A stretch of 11,709 nt of DNA from Balneolales bacterium. GTDB taxonomy: Bacteria; Bacteroidota; Rhodothermia; Balneolales; Natronogracilivirgulaceae. Where the stretch lies: the NCBI GenBank assembly GCA_007127665.1, contig SKYY01000074.1:1-11709 (forward strand), written 5' to 3'. The position numbers and the translations under genes were made by a program. This document shows positions 1 through 6,703 of this stretch, piece after piece (the stretch's first letter is position 1; every line of letters starts with the position of its first letter). The notes beneath the pieces are model-generated. The model was given only the letters and a program-made list of their open reading frames with translations. It did not search any database and was not told the origin of the DNA.

Positions 1-1
1 C

Positions 2-2548
2 CTGATAAGGAAAAACGCAATTCGTGCCGCCCTTATTTTGACAATTGCGTTCACGGCTTCCTGTACACCTTTTGTCGTGACCGAACCCGGGCAAGAAAGC
101 GTGCAGGCTCAGGAGGACTGGATTATCCCTGACGGGCCGGAACAGTTCCTCAGGGAGCGCACCTGGAACCTGCATCACCAGAAGCTGAGTGTCAGGTTCC
201 GTTTTGAAAAAGAACAGGTGATCGGGGAGACGGAGATGCTTTTTACAAGCAAGAAAACGCAGTCAGAGCTGATCCTTGATGCAAAAACCATGGAATTTGA
301 CTCCATATACGATGTACGCGCCAACAGATTATTTACCTATGAGCAGGATTCCGCTATTGTCACGATACAGCTCGAGCGGGATTATCTGGATGGCGACACT
401 CTTGTTCTTGGAGTCTCATTTGTCTCTAGTCCGCCTCAGCGTGGACTTTATTTTGTAAACCCCAGGGGGGATGATCCTGTTATGCCTACTCAGGTCTGGA
501 CCCTGGGCCAGCCGGAAGACAACAGTTTCTGGTTCCCAACCATTGATCATCCGGCTGAGCGAGCCACACAGGAAACCTGGATTTCCGTACCTGACCGTTT
601 CCAGACTTTGTCCAACGGTCTCTTACTGGACAGCCGGATCCTGCCCGGCGATTCGCTCCGGACAGATTACTGGAGGCTTCATCAGCCTCACACACCATAC
701 CTTTTTGTCCTTGCTGTTGGTGAGTACGAAATTGTGGAAGAAAAAAAAGGAGATATACTCTATCGCTATTATGTAGAGCCCCAGTTTGCGGAAACCGTAG
801 ACCTGATTTACAAAAATACCGTTGACATGATCCGTTTTTCTGAGGAAATCCTTGAAATGCCTTATCCATGGGATCCGGTATATGCCCAGGCGCCGGTTCG
901 TGATTTCATAGCGCGAGGCATGGAAAATACTACGGCAACACTTCTTTACGATGCCGTACAGTTAGATGCAAGGGCAGCGCAGGATCTTTGCTATCAGGAT
1001 CTTATCATGCATGAAATCATCCACATGTGGTTTGGCAACCTGGTAACCTGCAAGGACTGGGCAAATCTTCCACTGAATGAAGGTTTTGCCAACTATTTTG
1101 AGTCGGCTTACCGCCTTCACAACAACGGAAGGGACGAATATCTGTGGAAAAACCACAACGATCGACTGAGATATTTTGCTGAAGCCGCCCAGTACCGGCG
1201 CCCGATCATTTTCAATCGATACTCGATTCCGGAAGACATGTATGACCGGCACACGTATCAGAAAGCCGGGCAGGTTCTTCGGATGCTGCACGACTATCTT
1301 GGAGACGATATCTGGTGGCAGGGAGTCCGTTTGTGGCTTCAGCGGCATGCATTTGACGCCGTTGATGTTTTTGATTTACAGAGTGTCTTTGAGGATGTCA
1401 GCGGGATGGACCTGCAGACCTTTGTCCACCAATGGTTTTTGGAGCCCGGCCACCCGTATCTTGATGTGTCCCATGAAATATCAGGAAACAGGGCGGAACT
1501 GCATGTCCGGCAGGTTCATGACACACTCAGGCAACCTTTGTTTACACTATATCCGGAAGTGCTCATTGAGGCGGAGGGAGCGGAGGTCTGGCACAGGATC
1601 AGCATCGATGAAGCGGAAAACACCTATTACTTCGAGGCAAATGGAAACATCATTGACATTATACTGGATCCCAACCGCGTACAGCTGGCCGAATATTTCA
1701 GGGATATATCGATGAGCTCATTATCCCGCCGCATGGAAAGCGATCATTTGCTGGTTCGGGCGGAGGCACTTTCCATGGCAAATGATTTTATGGAATACCA
1801 GACGATCAGGAACAGGGTGGCCGGGTTGGCGATGAACGATCCCTTCTGGGGAATCCGGATGACCGCCTACGGGCTTGTTGCGGATTATGCATGGATGTAT
1901 GAGCAGGGACAGGCGCTGTCCATGGCTTTGCGGGTTGATGACAGTACGGAACCCGATTACCGTGTGCGCCGTGAGTCCCTCAACATTTTGCGCAATTTGG
2001 AAATTGAGGATACAGAACTGCAGGAACTGGTCCGTGACCATATAACTGTGATGATGGATGATACCAGCTATTTTGTTTCGGCAGAAGCTATCGTGCTTGC
2101 CGGCGAGCTCTATCCGGATCAGGCTGCGATGATGGTTTCGCCATACGCAGAAATGGAATCGTACCAGGATGTTTTGAAGACAGCCGTAGTTCGTGCATTG
2201 ATACTTGCCGATGATCCGGCCGCGACAAATATGCTTGTCCAGCTTGCCGGCGATCCCGGCAGACGCAGATACAGGGACCCGGCGTTGTCACATCTCGCTG
2301 AATCCGTTGGTGGTCTTGATGGGGAGCAAGCGGAACGTGTGACAAGCCTTTTTGGCAGAGTGATCGGCGACCCCAACAGGGACTACAGGTTGCATTCCTA
2401 TGCCGGCCTGTCTGCGGCCGGTGCCTACGAATATCTTGACGTGCTCAGGGAGATCAAGGACCATAGAGAGATGGATGAACAAGAACACCGCGCCTTAAAA
2501 GATACCATCAGGATACTGGAATACAACAAAACCCTGAACGAACAATAG
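2..2548 (+). CDS. M1-family zinc aminopeptidase lipoprotein, 5' end outside the window
   Basis: Gluzincin aminopeptidase expected to remove N-terminal residues from peptides at the cell envelope. Numbering from the TTG at 38: the exopeptidase motif GMEN is at 294-297, the zinc site HEIIH at 325-329, the third ligand Glu348 exactly 18 residues further on (inside NEGFANYFE), and the transition-state Tyr is probably Tyr407 (HTYQKAG). Residues 30-230 form the N-terminal beta domain; about 555-836 is an all-helical HEAT-like tail. The TTG at 38 is not the true start: the frame is open back to position 2 and reads LIRKNAIRAALILTIAF then TASC, a basic n-region, hydrophobic core and lipobox-like cysteine. 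The initiator is therefore probably just off the left edge, and the mature protein a lipoprotein. The Thr at -3 of the lipobox is unusual. The family call is very secure; the exact substrate is unknown. Confidence 0.95.
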   Translation: MIRKNAIRAALILTIAFTASCTPFVVTEPGQESVQAQEDWIIPDGPEQFLRERTWNLHHQKLSVRFRFEKEQVIGETEMLFTSKKTQSELILDAKTMEFDSIYDVRANRLFTYEQDSAIVTIQLERDYLDGDTLVLGVSFVSSPPQRGLYFVNPRGDDPVMPTQVWTLGQPEDNSFWFPTIDHPAERATQETWISVPDRFQTLSNGLLLDSRILPGDSLRTDYWRLHQPHTPYLFVLAVGEYEIVEEKKGDILYRYYVEPQFAETVDLIYKNTVDMIRFSEEILEMPYPWDPVYAQAPVRDFIARGMENTTATLLYDAVQLDARAAQDLCYQDLIMHEIIHMWFGNLVTCKDWANLPLNEGFANYFESAYRLHNNGRDEYLWKNHNDRLRYFAEAAQYRRPIIFNRYSIPEDMYDRHTYQKAGQVLRMLHDYLGDDIWWQGVRLWLQRHAFDAVDVFDLQSVFEDVSGMDLQTFVHQWFLEPGHPYLDVSHEISGNRAELHVRQVHDTLRQPLFTLYPEVLIEAEGAEVWHRISIDEAENTYYFEANGNIIDIILDPNRVQLAEYFRDISMSSLSRRMESDHLLVRAEALSMANDFMEYQTIRNRVAGLAMNDPFWGIRMTAYGLVADYAWMYEQGQALSMALRVDDSTEPDYRVRRESLNILRNLEIEDTELQELVRDHITVMMDDTSYFVSAEAIVLAGELYPDQAAMMVSPYAEMESYQDVLKTAVVRALILADDPAATNMLVQLAGDPGRRRYRDPALSHLAESVGGLDGEQAERVTSLFGRVIGDPNRDYRLHSYAGLSAAGAYEYLDVLREIKDHREMDEQEHRALKDTIRILEYNKTLNEQ

Positions 2549-2596
2549 CCGGCCATAACGAACAATAACCGGACTGAATGAACTATCGGCGGCCCT
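2537..2596. repeat. Three-unit 20-bp tandem repeat spanning the aminopeptidase stop codon
   Basis: Units begin at 2537, 2557 and 2577. The first 16 bases of units 1 and 2 are AACGAACAATAGCCGG and AACGAACAATAACCGG (15 of 16 identical). Unit 3, AATGAACTATCGGCGG, matches unit 1 at 12 of 16. Unit 1 encodes the last residues Asn-Glu-Gln and the TAG stop. Because the period is 20, later copies are out of frame with the gene. This looks like an old slippage duplication at the gene's 3' end. Confidence 0.7.
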
Positions 2597-2603
2597 GATT
2601 TTT

Positions 2604-2631
2604 TGGACATAATATACAATTGTCGCATAAT
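2604..2631 (+). promoter_or_regulatory. Possible sigma-70-like promoter in the intergenic region
   Basis: TGGACA (2604-2609, 5 of 6 to the -35 consensus) is followed after 16 bp by CATAAT (2626-2631, 5 of 6 to the -10 consensus). It points toward the terminator at 2728-2765 with no protein gene between. The region is AT-rich, so chance matches are likely, and Bacteroidota-type promoters differ from this consensus. Confidence 0.25.
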
Positions 2632-2637
2632 TAATAT

Positions 2638-2765
2638 TATGTAAAGTCGAGTATGCTTGGAGCAGTGGCCATTAAAATCCGGAGTTGATCGTATCCAACG
2701 GTGATTGCCCCTCCCTTTTCAAAGCGGTTGAACAAGTTCGTAGCGGTTGTTCAAGCGGTTTTTTT
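2638..2765 (+). ncRNA. Candidate intergenic small RNA (unclassified)
   Basis: A transcript starting about 7 nt after the CATAAT box and ending in the T-tract would be roughly 128 nt, with no credible reading frame. Internal pairing can be drawn, for example GTTG with CAAC around 2683-2699. I do not recognise tRNA, 6S, SRP RNA or a riboswitch. The alternative is that the region is simply a long 3' untranslated end of the aminopeptidase mRNA that uses the same terminator. Confidence 0.2.
2728..2765 (+). terminator. Rho-independent-type terminator
   Basis: Perfect 8-bp stem TTGAACAA (2728-2735) / TTGTTCAA (2747-2754) with an 11-nt loop, then GCGG and seven consecutive T (2759-2765). It lies 180 bp past the aminopeptidase stop, so it ends either that mRNA or a separate short transcript. 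The 4-nt gap between stem and T-tract and the modest GC content of the stem make its strength uncertain. AGCGGTT occurs three times here (2723, 2742, 2754). Confidence 0.55.
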
Positions 2766-2849
2766 CTGTGCAGTTACTTACGGGTATACCGAATTAGCTT
2801 CGGCTTCTTTTGGGCTCTTCAATCCATTCCAGATTTCATTCTGGAGACT

Positions 2850-3497
2850 TTACGCAAACCAAGTTTCTTTTCTTTTTTCCCGGTCTATGACCTCTTTTTC
2901 GAGATTGTATGCCTGGTTGTAGCCCACGGTCAAAATCAGAATTCCAGAGCTGGTCAACAGCATCCAAACATACACTGGCAATGTGAACAATGATTCCGGT
3001 ATCCAGTAAAGCAGAAAGGTTATGGCAAAAAAGATTACGCCAACAAGCATGTAAGCATAGTCGCTGTTCTCGTAGGTCCTGAAAGAATAGATCAGCAATG
3101 CTATGAGCAGTGCGCTGCCCTGATACAGCCCCAGAACCCAATATTTTACCACAAGGGTGTCAATGATCATTGGGTATATGAGGATGAGAACCAATGGAAT
3201 GAAAGTAAAAGATTTTGGAAATCTTGAAAAAACAGGTTTGAAGTCCCTGACAAGAGCTGCGGCGGCTGAAAGCAGAAATGAAACAGAAAAAACGGTAGAC
3301 CATTCCAAAATGAAATCCGGGTCCAGAACCGGGAAAAACAGGGCAAGGAAGGAAGATGCACCGTAAATGGCCAGGAACGCCGCTGTGGTACCCATGCAGA
3401 AGTGTAAAATCTTCTTGTCTATGGTGTACAAACGAAAAAAATTGAACGTCGCATAGAATGATATCAAGAATAGAATAAAGCCAGAGAGTCCAGTCAT
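2850..3497 (-). CDS. Seven-helix membrane protein of unknown function, resembling a sensor input domain
   Basis: The 215 residues contain seven hydrophobic segments at about 5-22, 31-55, 64-83, 97-117, 120-138, 148-166 and 173-193. Positive charges cluster in the loops after TM1 (RLYTIDKK), TM3 (VRDFKPVFSRFPK) and TM5 and in the tail, giving an N-out, C-in topology. The last 20 residues (YNLEKEVIDREKRK...) are charged and helix-forming, like the linker that joins 7TM input domains to histidine kinases, but the frame stops and no kinase follows. The ATG at 3497 has an AAGGA about 8 nt upstream, one of the few good ribosome-binding sites here. It is the last gene of the minus-strand block, 51 bp after the DinB-like gene. 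I do not recognise the family; the sensor comparison is inferred from topology only. Confidence 0.75.
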   Translation of the reverse strand: MTGLSGFILFLISFYATFNFFRLYTIDKKILHFCMGTTAAFLAIYGASSFLALFFPVLDPDFILEWSTVFSVSFLLSAAAALVRDFKPVFSRFPKSFTFIPLVLILIYPMIIDTLVVKYWVLGLYQGSALLIALLIYSFRTYENSDYAYMLVGVIFFAITFLLYWIPESLFTLPVYVWMLLTSSGILILTVGYNQAYNLEKEVIDREKRKETWFA

Positions 3498-3548
3498 TTA
3501 GTATATCCTTTTTACATTATGTATGATATTGGCTTCGTTGGCCGGATA

Positions 3549-4082
3549 TTATCTGCCAGCCGGGGAATGCCGGTCGGCATCTACTGAAAGCATTCTCTCG
3601 GCAATTTGCTTCAGCTGGTTCCTGTCAAAGAGAATCATTCTGTTAATCAGTGAATAAACGTCTTTTTCGCCATCTTTGAAGGAAACAGAACTATGAATTG
3701 CTGATTCATCCAGTTGTTCAAGCAATTCGACAATGAAAAGACGTTGACTGATGAGTTCATTTAAAAGTTTCTGGGGATCTTCTTCCGGCGTGGTCACATT
3801 TTTTGACCGGTTTTCAAAGTTGATACTCAGTTCAGATACTTCACGGACCTCCCCTTTTTGCAAGCTGAGAAATAATGGCTTGAAAAACTCATCGTGAGCT
3901 TTACCTATTCGGGCCAGTATATCCATCATGGATTCCTGGCCCATCGGACGTTCCGCATAGGGTATTTCCGGTAGCATGCGTTTCAGGGACTCCAGTTCAT
4001 CGGCAAGCCAGGCGGCATCCTGAATCAGATCCGGATAAGTCATCTTCGGCGGTTCGTTTGCAGGCTTTCTGTGCGACGGCAT
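3549..4082 (-). CDS. DinB-like four-helix-bundle protein, metal site apparently lost
   Basis: 177 residues from the ATG at 4082, almost entirely helical. The arrangement recalls the DinB/YfiT superfamily: an N-terminal helix (about 15-38), then SMMDILARIGKAHDEFF (51-67) where family members usually have a Leu-x-His pattern, and a late helix YSLINRMILFDRNQLKQIAERM (143-164) resembling the His-rich closing helix. The expected histidines are replaced by residues such as Arg58 and Asn147, so a classical divalent-metal site is unlikely; His63 is nearby. The family call is by pattern only. Start choice: ATG 4082 has GAGGT 12 nt upstream; a TTG at 4130 (193 residues, no ribosome-binding site) and an ATG at 4043 are alternatives. 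The gene lies 65 bp after the nuoI-like stop and 51 bp before the 7TM gene, probably co-transcribed. Confidence 0.55.
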   Translation of the reverse strand: MPSHRKPANEPPKMTYPDLIQDAAWLADELESLKRMLPEIPYAERPMGQESMMDILARIGKAHDEFFKPLFLSLQKGEVREVSELSINFENRSKNVTTPEEDPQKLLNELISQRLFIVELLEQLDESAIHSSVSFKDGEKDVYSLINRMILFDRNQLKQIAERMLSVDADRHSPAGR

Positions 4083-4147
4083 GGAACGGAATGTACCTCG
4101 CTTTGTTTTAAAAAGTACTTTTGTTTTCAAGAAAGAGTGGTTACAGC

Positions 4148-4834
4148 TCAGTCCCTATCCAGTTCAGGCTGTTTGCCCTGCTTGCGTTGTTCTTCGATCA
4201 TTTCCACAAGAGAAAGGCTTGTTTCCCATCGTTTGTCGCGGTTGCGAACCGAATGGATATTGTTCTCCTCGTCGAAATTCCAGAATTGGCCGAATTGGCG
4301 GTTTTTATATTCCCTGAGATATTCAAGCCTGTCTTTCAGCTCTTCCTTGGACACAAGGAGTTTGGATTTGTCGTAAACGGACTCTTCCCTGGTCTCAAAA
4401 ACAAGGTCATAATCCTTGCTCATTACGATAGCTTCCTCGGGACATACCTCTTCACAATATCCACAGTAGATGCAACGCAGCATATTGATCTCGAAGAAAT
4501 CAGGATATCTTTCCTTGGGGTCGTCGCTGTTTTCAGAAGCCTGCATACTGATGGCCAGCGGCGGACAGGCACGGGCACACAGTCCGCATGCCACACATCG
4601 CTCCTGCCCCTCATCTTCAACCAGTACCGGACGGCCGCGGAAAATCGGTGGCGGGTCGAAACGTTCCTCCGGGTACTGCATGGTGAATTTCGGCTGGAAC
4701 ATCTGTCTCAGCGTGTACCACATCCCGCGGAAAATTTCAGGTAAGTATATTTTTTCGAAAAAGTTAAGAGAGCGTTCCCTGGACGGATCGCTTACTTTCG
4801 CATTTGTTCTTGGAATCTCAAGGTTATCAGACAT
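4148..4834 (-). CDS. nuoI: NADH-quinone oxidoreductase subunit I-like 2x[4Fe-4S] protein
   Basis: The peripheral-arm subunit of complex I that relays electrons through clusters N6a and N6b toward quinone, at the cytoplasmic face of the membrane. 228 residues. Two ferredoxin motifs are intact: Cys80, 83, 86 then Cys90-Pro ([12 protein letters not shown]), and Cys121, 124, 127 then Cys131-Pro ([12 protein letters not shown]). The N-terminal amphipathic stretch [16 protein letters not shown] (31-46) followed by KFTMQYPEE, and [13 protein letters not shown] before the second motif, are typical of NuoI rather than generic ferredoxins. A charged tail of about 70 residues (160-228) extends past the core. 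There is no other complex I gene in the window; the neighbours are der, 123 bp upstream, and the DinB-like gene. No clear Shine-Dalgarno precedes ATG 4834. A related ferredoxin role is possible but less likely. Confidence 0.9.
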   Translation of the reverse strand: MSDNLEIPRTNAKVSDPSRERSLNFFEKIYLPEIFRGMWYTLRQMFQPKFTMQYPEERFDPPPIFRGRPVLVEDEGQERCVACGLCARACPPLAISMQASENSDDPKERYPDFFEINMLRCIYCGYCEEVCPEEAIVMSKDYDLVFETREESVYDKSKLLVSKEELKDRLEYLREYKNRQFGQFWNFDEENNIHSVRNRDKRWETSLSLVEMIEEQRKQGKQPELDRD

Positions 4835-4957
4835 GATGTATTACGTATCGCAGAATAAAAAATGAATAATGGAAATGTCTGTTTCCGGACTAGGTTAAAA
4901 ATAATGCATGTACAACTTCCATCAAAGAAATCTGTCTCATATTGCGCGGACAAGGAC

Positions 4958-6265
4958 TTATTTTTCCTTGAAAACCATGGTAACGGGAACGCCCTTGAAC
5001 TCAAACCATTCACGCAGCTGGTTCTCAATATATCGCCTGTAGTTTGCAGGAAGTTCCCGGGGCATGTTCATGAAAAATGCGAATACAGGTGGTCTGCTTT
5101 TGACCTGTGTTACATATTTAATGGTGAGTTGGTGTCCCCTTGCGTACGGGAGCGGACGCTGTGCGGTGATTTCCTTGAGAAACCGGTTCAGTTCCGATGT
5201 GGTGATTTTTTTGCTCCTGTGCTCCAGAACTTCCACGGTTTCATCGATTACACGGTGGATACGCTGTCCGGTCAGTGCGGAAATGGTTACGACGGGAACG
5301 TATTTGAGGTTGGGGACTTTCCGGTAAACATTTTCCATGAAATCCCGGGCGGTATTGGTTTCCTTTTCGATGAGGTCCCACTTGTTCAGGGCGATGATCA
5401 TGCCCTTGTTGAATTGTTCCGCCTGTCGAAGCAGGCGGGCATCCTGAACCTGGAACCCCTGGGATGCATCCACCATCAGTATGGCGACATCACATTCGCG
5501 GATACTTTTCTCTGTCCGGATCAGGCTGTAAAACTCGATGTTTTCATGTACACGGGCCCGTTTCCGGAGTCCTGCCGTATCAATCAGCGTGTATTTGCTG
5601 TCATTGTATTTCAGCAGACTGTTGACAGAATCGCGTGTTGTTCCGGGGATATCGGTGACAATACAGCGCTCATCATTAAGCAGTGCGTTGATGAAGCTGC
5701 TTTTGCCTACATTTGGCCTGCCGATTACGGCCAGTTTGGGCCACTTTTCCTCCTCTTTAAGAGATTTGGGTTCCGGAAGCAGTTCCACCAGCCGGTCCAG
5801 CAGCTCGCCTGTCCCACTGCCCGACAGGGCTGAAACGGGAAAAAGCTCATCAAAACCAAGCCGGTAGAATTCTGGGGCAAGCATGCCTTTTTCACTGTTG
5901 TCCGCCTTGTTCACTGCAAGTACGACCGGTTTTTGCTGTCTGCGCAGAATCTCGGCCACGGCATCATCATCCGTGGTAATACCTTGCATGACATCCACCA
6001 CCAAGAGGATCAGATCTGCTTCGCGGATGGCAAGTTCGACCTGGTTGCGGATACCTGTAACGATGGCATCGCCCCTGCCCGGCAGATAACCGCCTGTGTC
6101 AATCACGGTGAAATCCCGTCCGTTCCAGAAACTTTCGCCGTAGTGGCGGTCCCTGGTAACTCCGGCTTCGTCATGAACTATGGCCTGGCGTTCTCCCAGC
6201 AAGCGGTTGAAAAGTGTGGACTTGCCGACGTTGGGACGGCCGACTATGGCAACTACGGGCAGCAT
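4958..6265 (-). CDS. der: Ribosome-associated GTPase Der (EngA)
   Basis: Essential GTPase in maturation of the 50S ribosomal subunit. It shows the hallmark tandem G-domains followed by a KH-like domain. G-domain 1: P-loop GRPNVGKS at 9-16, DTGG at 56-59, NKAD at 119-122. G-domain 2: GRPNVGKS at 182-189, DTAG at 229-232, NKWD at 294-297, with SAL after each. The KH-like region spans about 350-435 and ends in the usual basic stretch (VTMVFKEK). The length of 435 residues is normal for the family, and all GTP-binding motifs are intact. ATG 6265 starts the protein four residues before the beta-strand that leads into the first P-loop, as expected. It is the first gene of the minus-strand block; the promoter would lie in 6266-6357, shared with the divergent small membrane gene. 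Confidence 0.98.
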   Translation of the reverse strand: MLPVVAIVGRPNVGKSTLFNRLLGERQAIVHDEAGVTRDRHYGESFWNGRDFTVIDTGGYLPGRGDAIVTGIRNQVELAIREADLILLVVDVMQGITTDDDAVAEILRRQQKPVVLAVNKADNSEKGMLAPEFYRLGFDELFPVSALSGSGTGELLDRLVELLPEPKSLKEEEKWPKLAVIGRPNVGKSSFINALLNDERCIVTDIPGTTRDSVNSLLKYNDSKYTLIDTAGLRKRARVHENIEFYSLIRTEKSIRECDVAILMVDASQGFQVQDARLLRQAEQFNKGMIIALNKWDLIEKETNTARDFMENVYRKVPNLKYVPVVTISALTGQRIHRVIDETVEVLEHRSKKITTSELNRFLKEITAQRPLPYARGHQLTIKYVTQVKSRPPVFAFFMNMPRELPANYRRYIENQLREWFEFKGVPVTMVFKEK

Positions 6266-6313
6266 ATGGCTTCAAAAATGTAGTGAAATATCTTTTTTAC
6301 AAAGAAAGTTTAT

Positions 6314-6328
6314 TATCTTTTAAAGATA
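6314..6328. promoter_or_regulatory. 15-bp perfect palindrome between der and the divergent membrane gene
   Basis: TATCTTT (6314-6320), one central T, AAAGATA (6322-6328). It lies 30 bp before the plus-strand ATG at 6358 and 49 bp upstream of the der start, in the only DNA available for both promoters. It could be an operator or part of a -10 region; AT-richness makes chance possible. No regulator is identified. Confidence 0.3.
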
Positions 6329-6357
6329 CACATCGTTACATCAGTAAAAAAACAGTT

Positions 6358-6597
6358 ATGCTGCACTACATACACGAGCAATTTGGAACCGTGGGTTCCA
6401 TTTTAGTTGCACTGATAGGGTTCACATTTGCTATTTTGTGGATTGCAGCTATTTCCGGTCTGCACGAATATCCCTATTCACAGAAACGAAAGCTGTTCAT
6501 CACAGTTATGTTCATTTTATTGCCTCCCTCTGCCCTTGTCTGGCTTGCGAAAGACATGTACCGGCAGTACAGAATCCTTAAGCTTGAAAAGGACTGA
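6358..6597 (+). CDS. Small two-helix membrane protein, hypothetical
   Basis: 79 residues from ATG 6358. Two hydrophobic segments, about 11-31 (VGSILVALIGFTFAILWIAAI) and 45-62 (ITVMFILLPPSALVWLAK), are separated by a short polar loop (HEYPYSQKRK), and the protein ends in a basic tail (KDMYRQYRILKLEKD). The positive charges flanking the second helix fit a small inner-membrane protein. The frame is open back to 6214, but that part overlaps the start of der and has no membrane-protein character, so the internal ATG is preferred. There is no clear ribosome-binding site. The double Pro in helix 2 loosely recalls the N-terminal module seen before some phospholipase-D proteins, but the match is too weak to name. 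It is divergent from der and convergent with the helicase gene. Confidence 0.6.
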   Translation: MLHYIHEQFGTVGSILVALIGFTFAILWIAAISGLHEYPYSQKRKLFITVMFILLPPSALVWLAKDMYRQYRILKLEKD

Positions 6598-6642
6598 CCA
6601 TCCATACTGCCTGAATGGCGTCTGAACGGTTTGTAACACTAG

Positions 6643-6657
6643 CTTTGATATTCAAAG
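6643..6657. terminator. Weak hairpin in the convergent gap, possible terminator
   Basis: CTTTGA (6643-6648), TAT loop, TCAAAG (6652-6657), lying between the stops of the small membrane gene (6597) and the helicase (6704). Being symmetric it could act on both strands, but the stem is short and AT-rich and there is no T-tract. Confidence 0.2.
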
Positions 6658-6703
6658 TGTTGTTTCCAAGTTGCATGCAGGAGGTTGTGAGCGCCGATCG
6701 GAA

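Larger units (their letters stand above)
2549..2849. other. Convergent intergenic region between aminopeptidase and 7TM gene
   Basis: About 300 bp without a convincing protein gene. It holds the end of a 20-bp tandem repeat, a nested AT-rich palindrome (arms 2607-2615 and 2634-2642, with ACAATTGT at 2616-2623 in the loop), a promoter-like pair, and a strong plus-strand terminator at 2728-2765. A 6-bp hairpin (TCCAGA/TCTGGA, 2828-2845) lies just past the stop of the minus-strand membrane gene. Open frames crossing the region have no recognisable protein character. Confidence 0.7.

Noticed and set aside
38..40. TTG as the start of the M1 aminopeptidase
   Set aside because: It would cut a signal peptide in its hydrophobic core; the frame is open to the left edge with a typical basic n-region.
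741..748. A8 tract inside the aminopeptidase as a slippage or programmed frameshift site
   Set aside because: It encodes Glu-Lys residues in a loop, there is no overlapping frame worth reaching, and single A8 tracts are common.
2828..2845. TCCAGA/TCTGGA hairpin as terminator of the 7TM gene
   Set aside because: It is well placed just past the stop, but the stem is 6 bp with no T-tract on the minus strand, so it was not listed as a terminator.
2685..2993. Plus-strand open frame of 102 codons over the intergenic terminator and the end of the 7TM gene
   Set aside because: It runs through the hairpin and T-tract and is antisense to the 7TM coding sequence; no protein features beyond chance Phe runs from T-rich DNA.
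4862..5833. Long plus-strand open frame (323 codons) opposite der
   Set aside because: It lies entirely antisense to der, which has every GTPase motif; its translation shows no domain or sensible composition, so it is a shadow of the codon pattern.
6214..6357. Upstream ATG extension of the small membrane protein
   Set aside because: It overlaps the der start region antisense and encodes residues unlike a membrane protein; ATG 6358 gives a compact two-helix protein.
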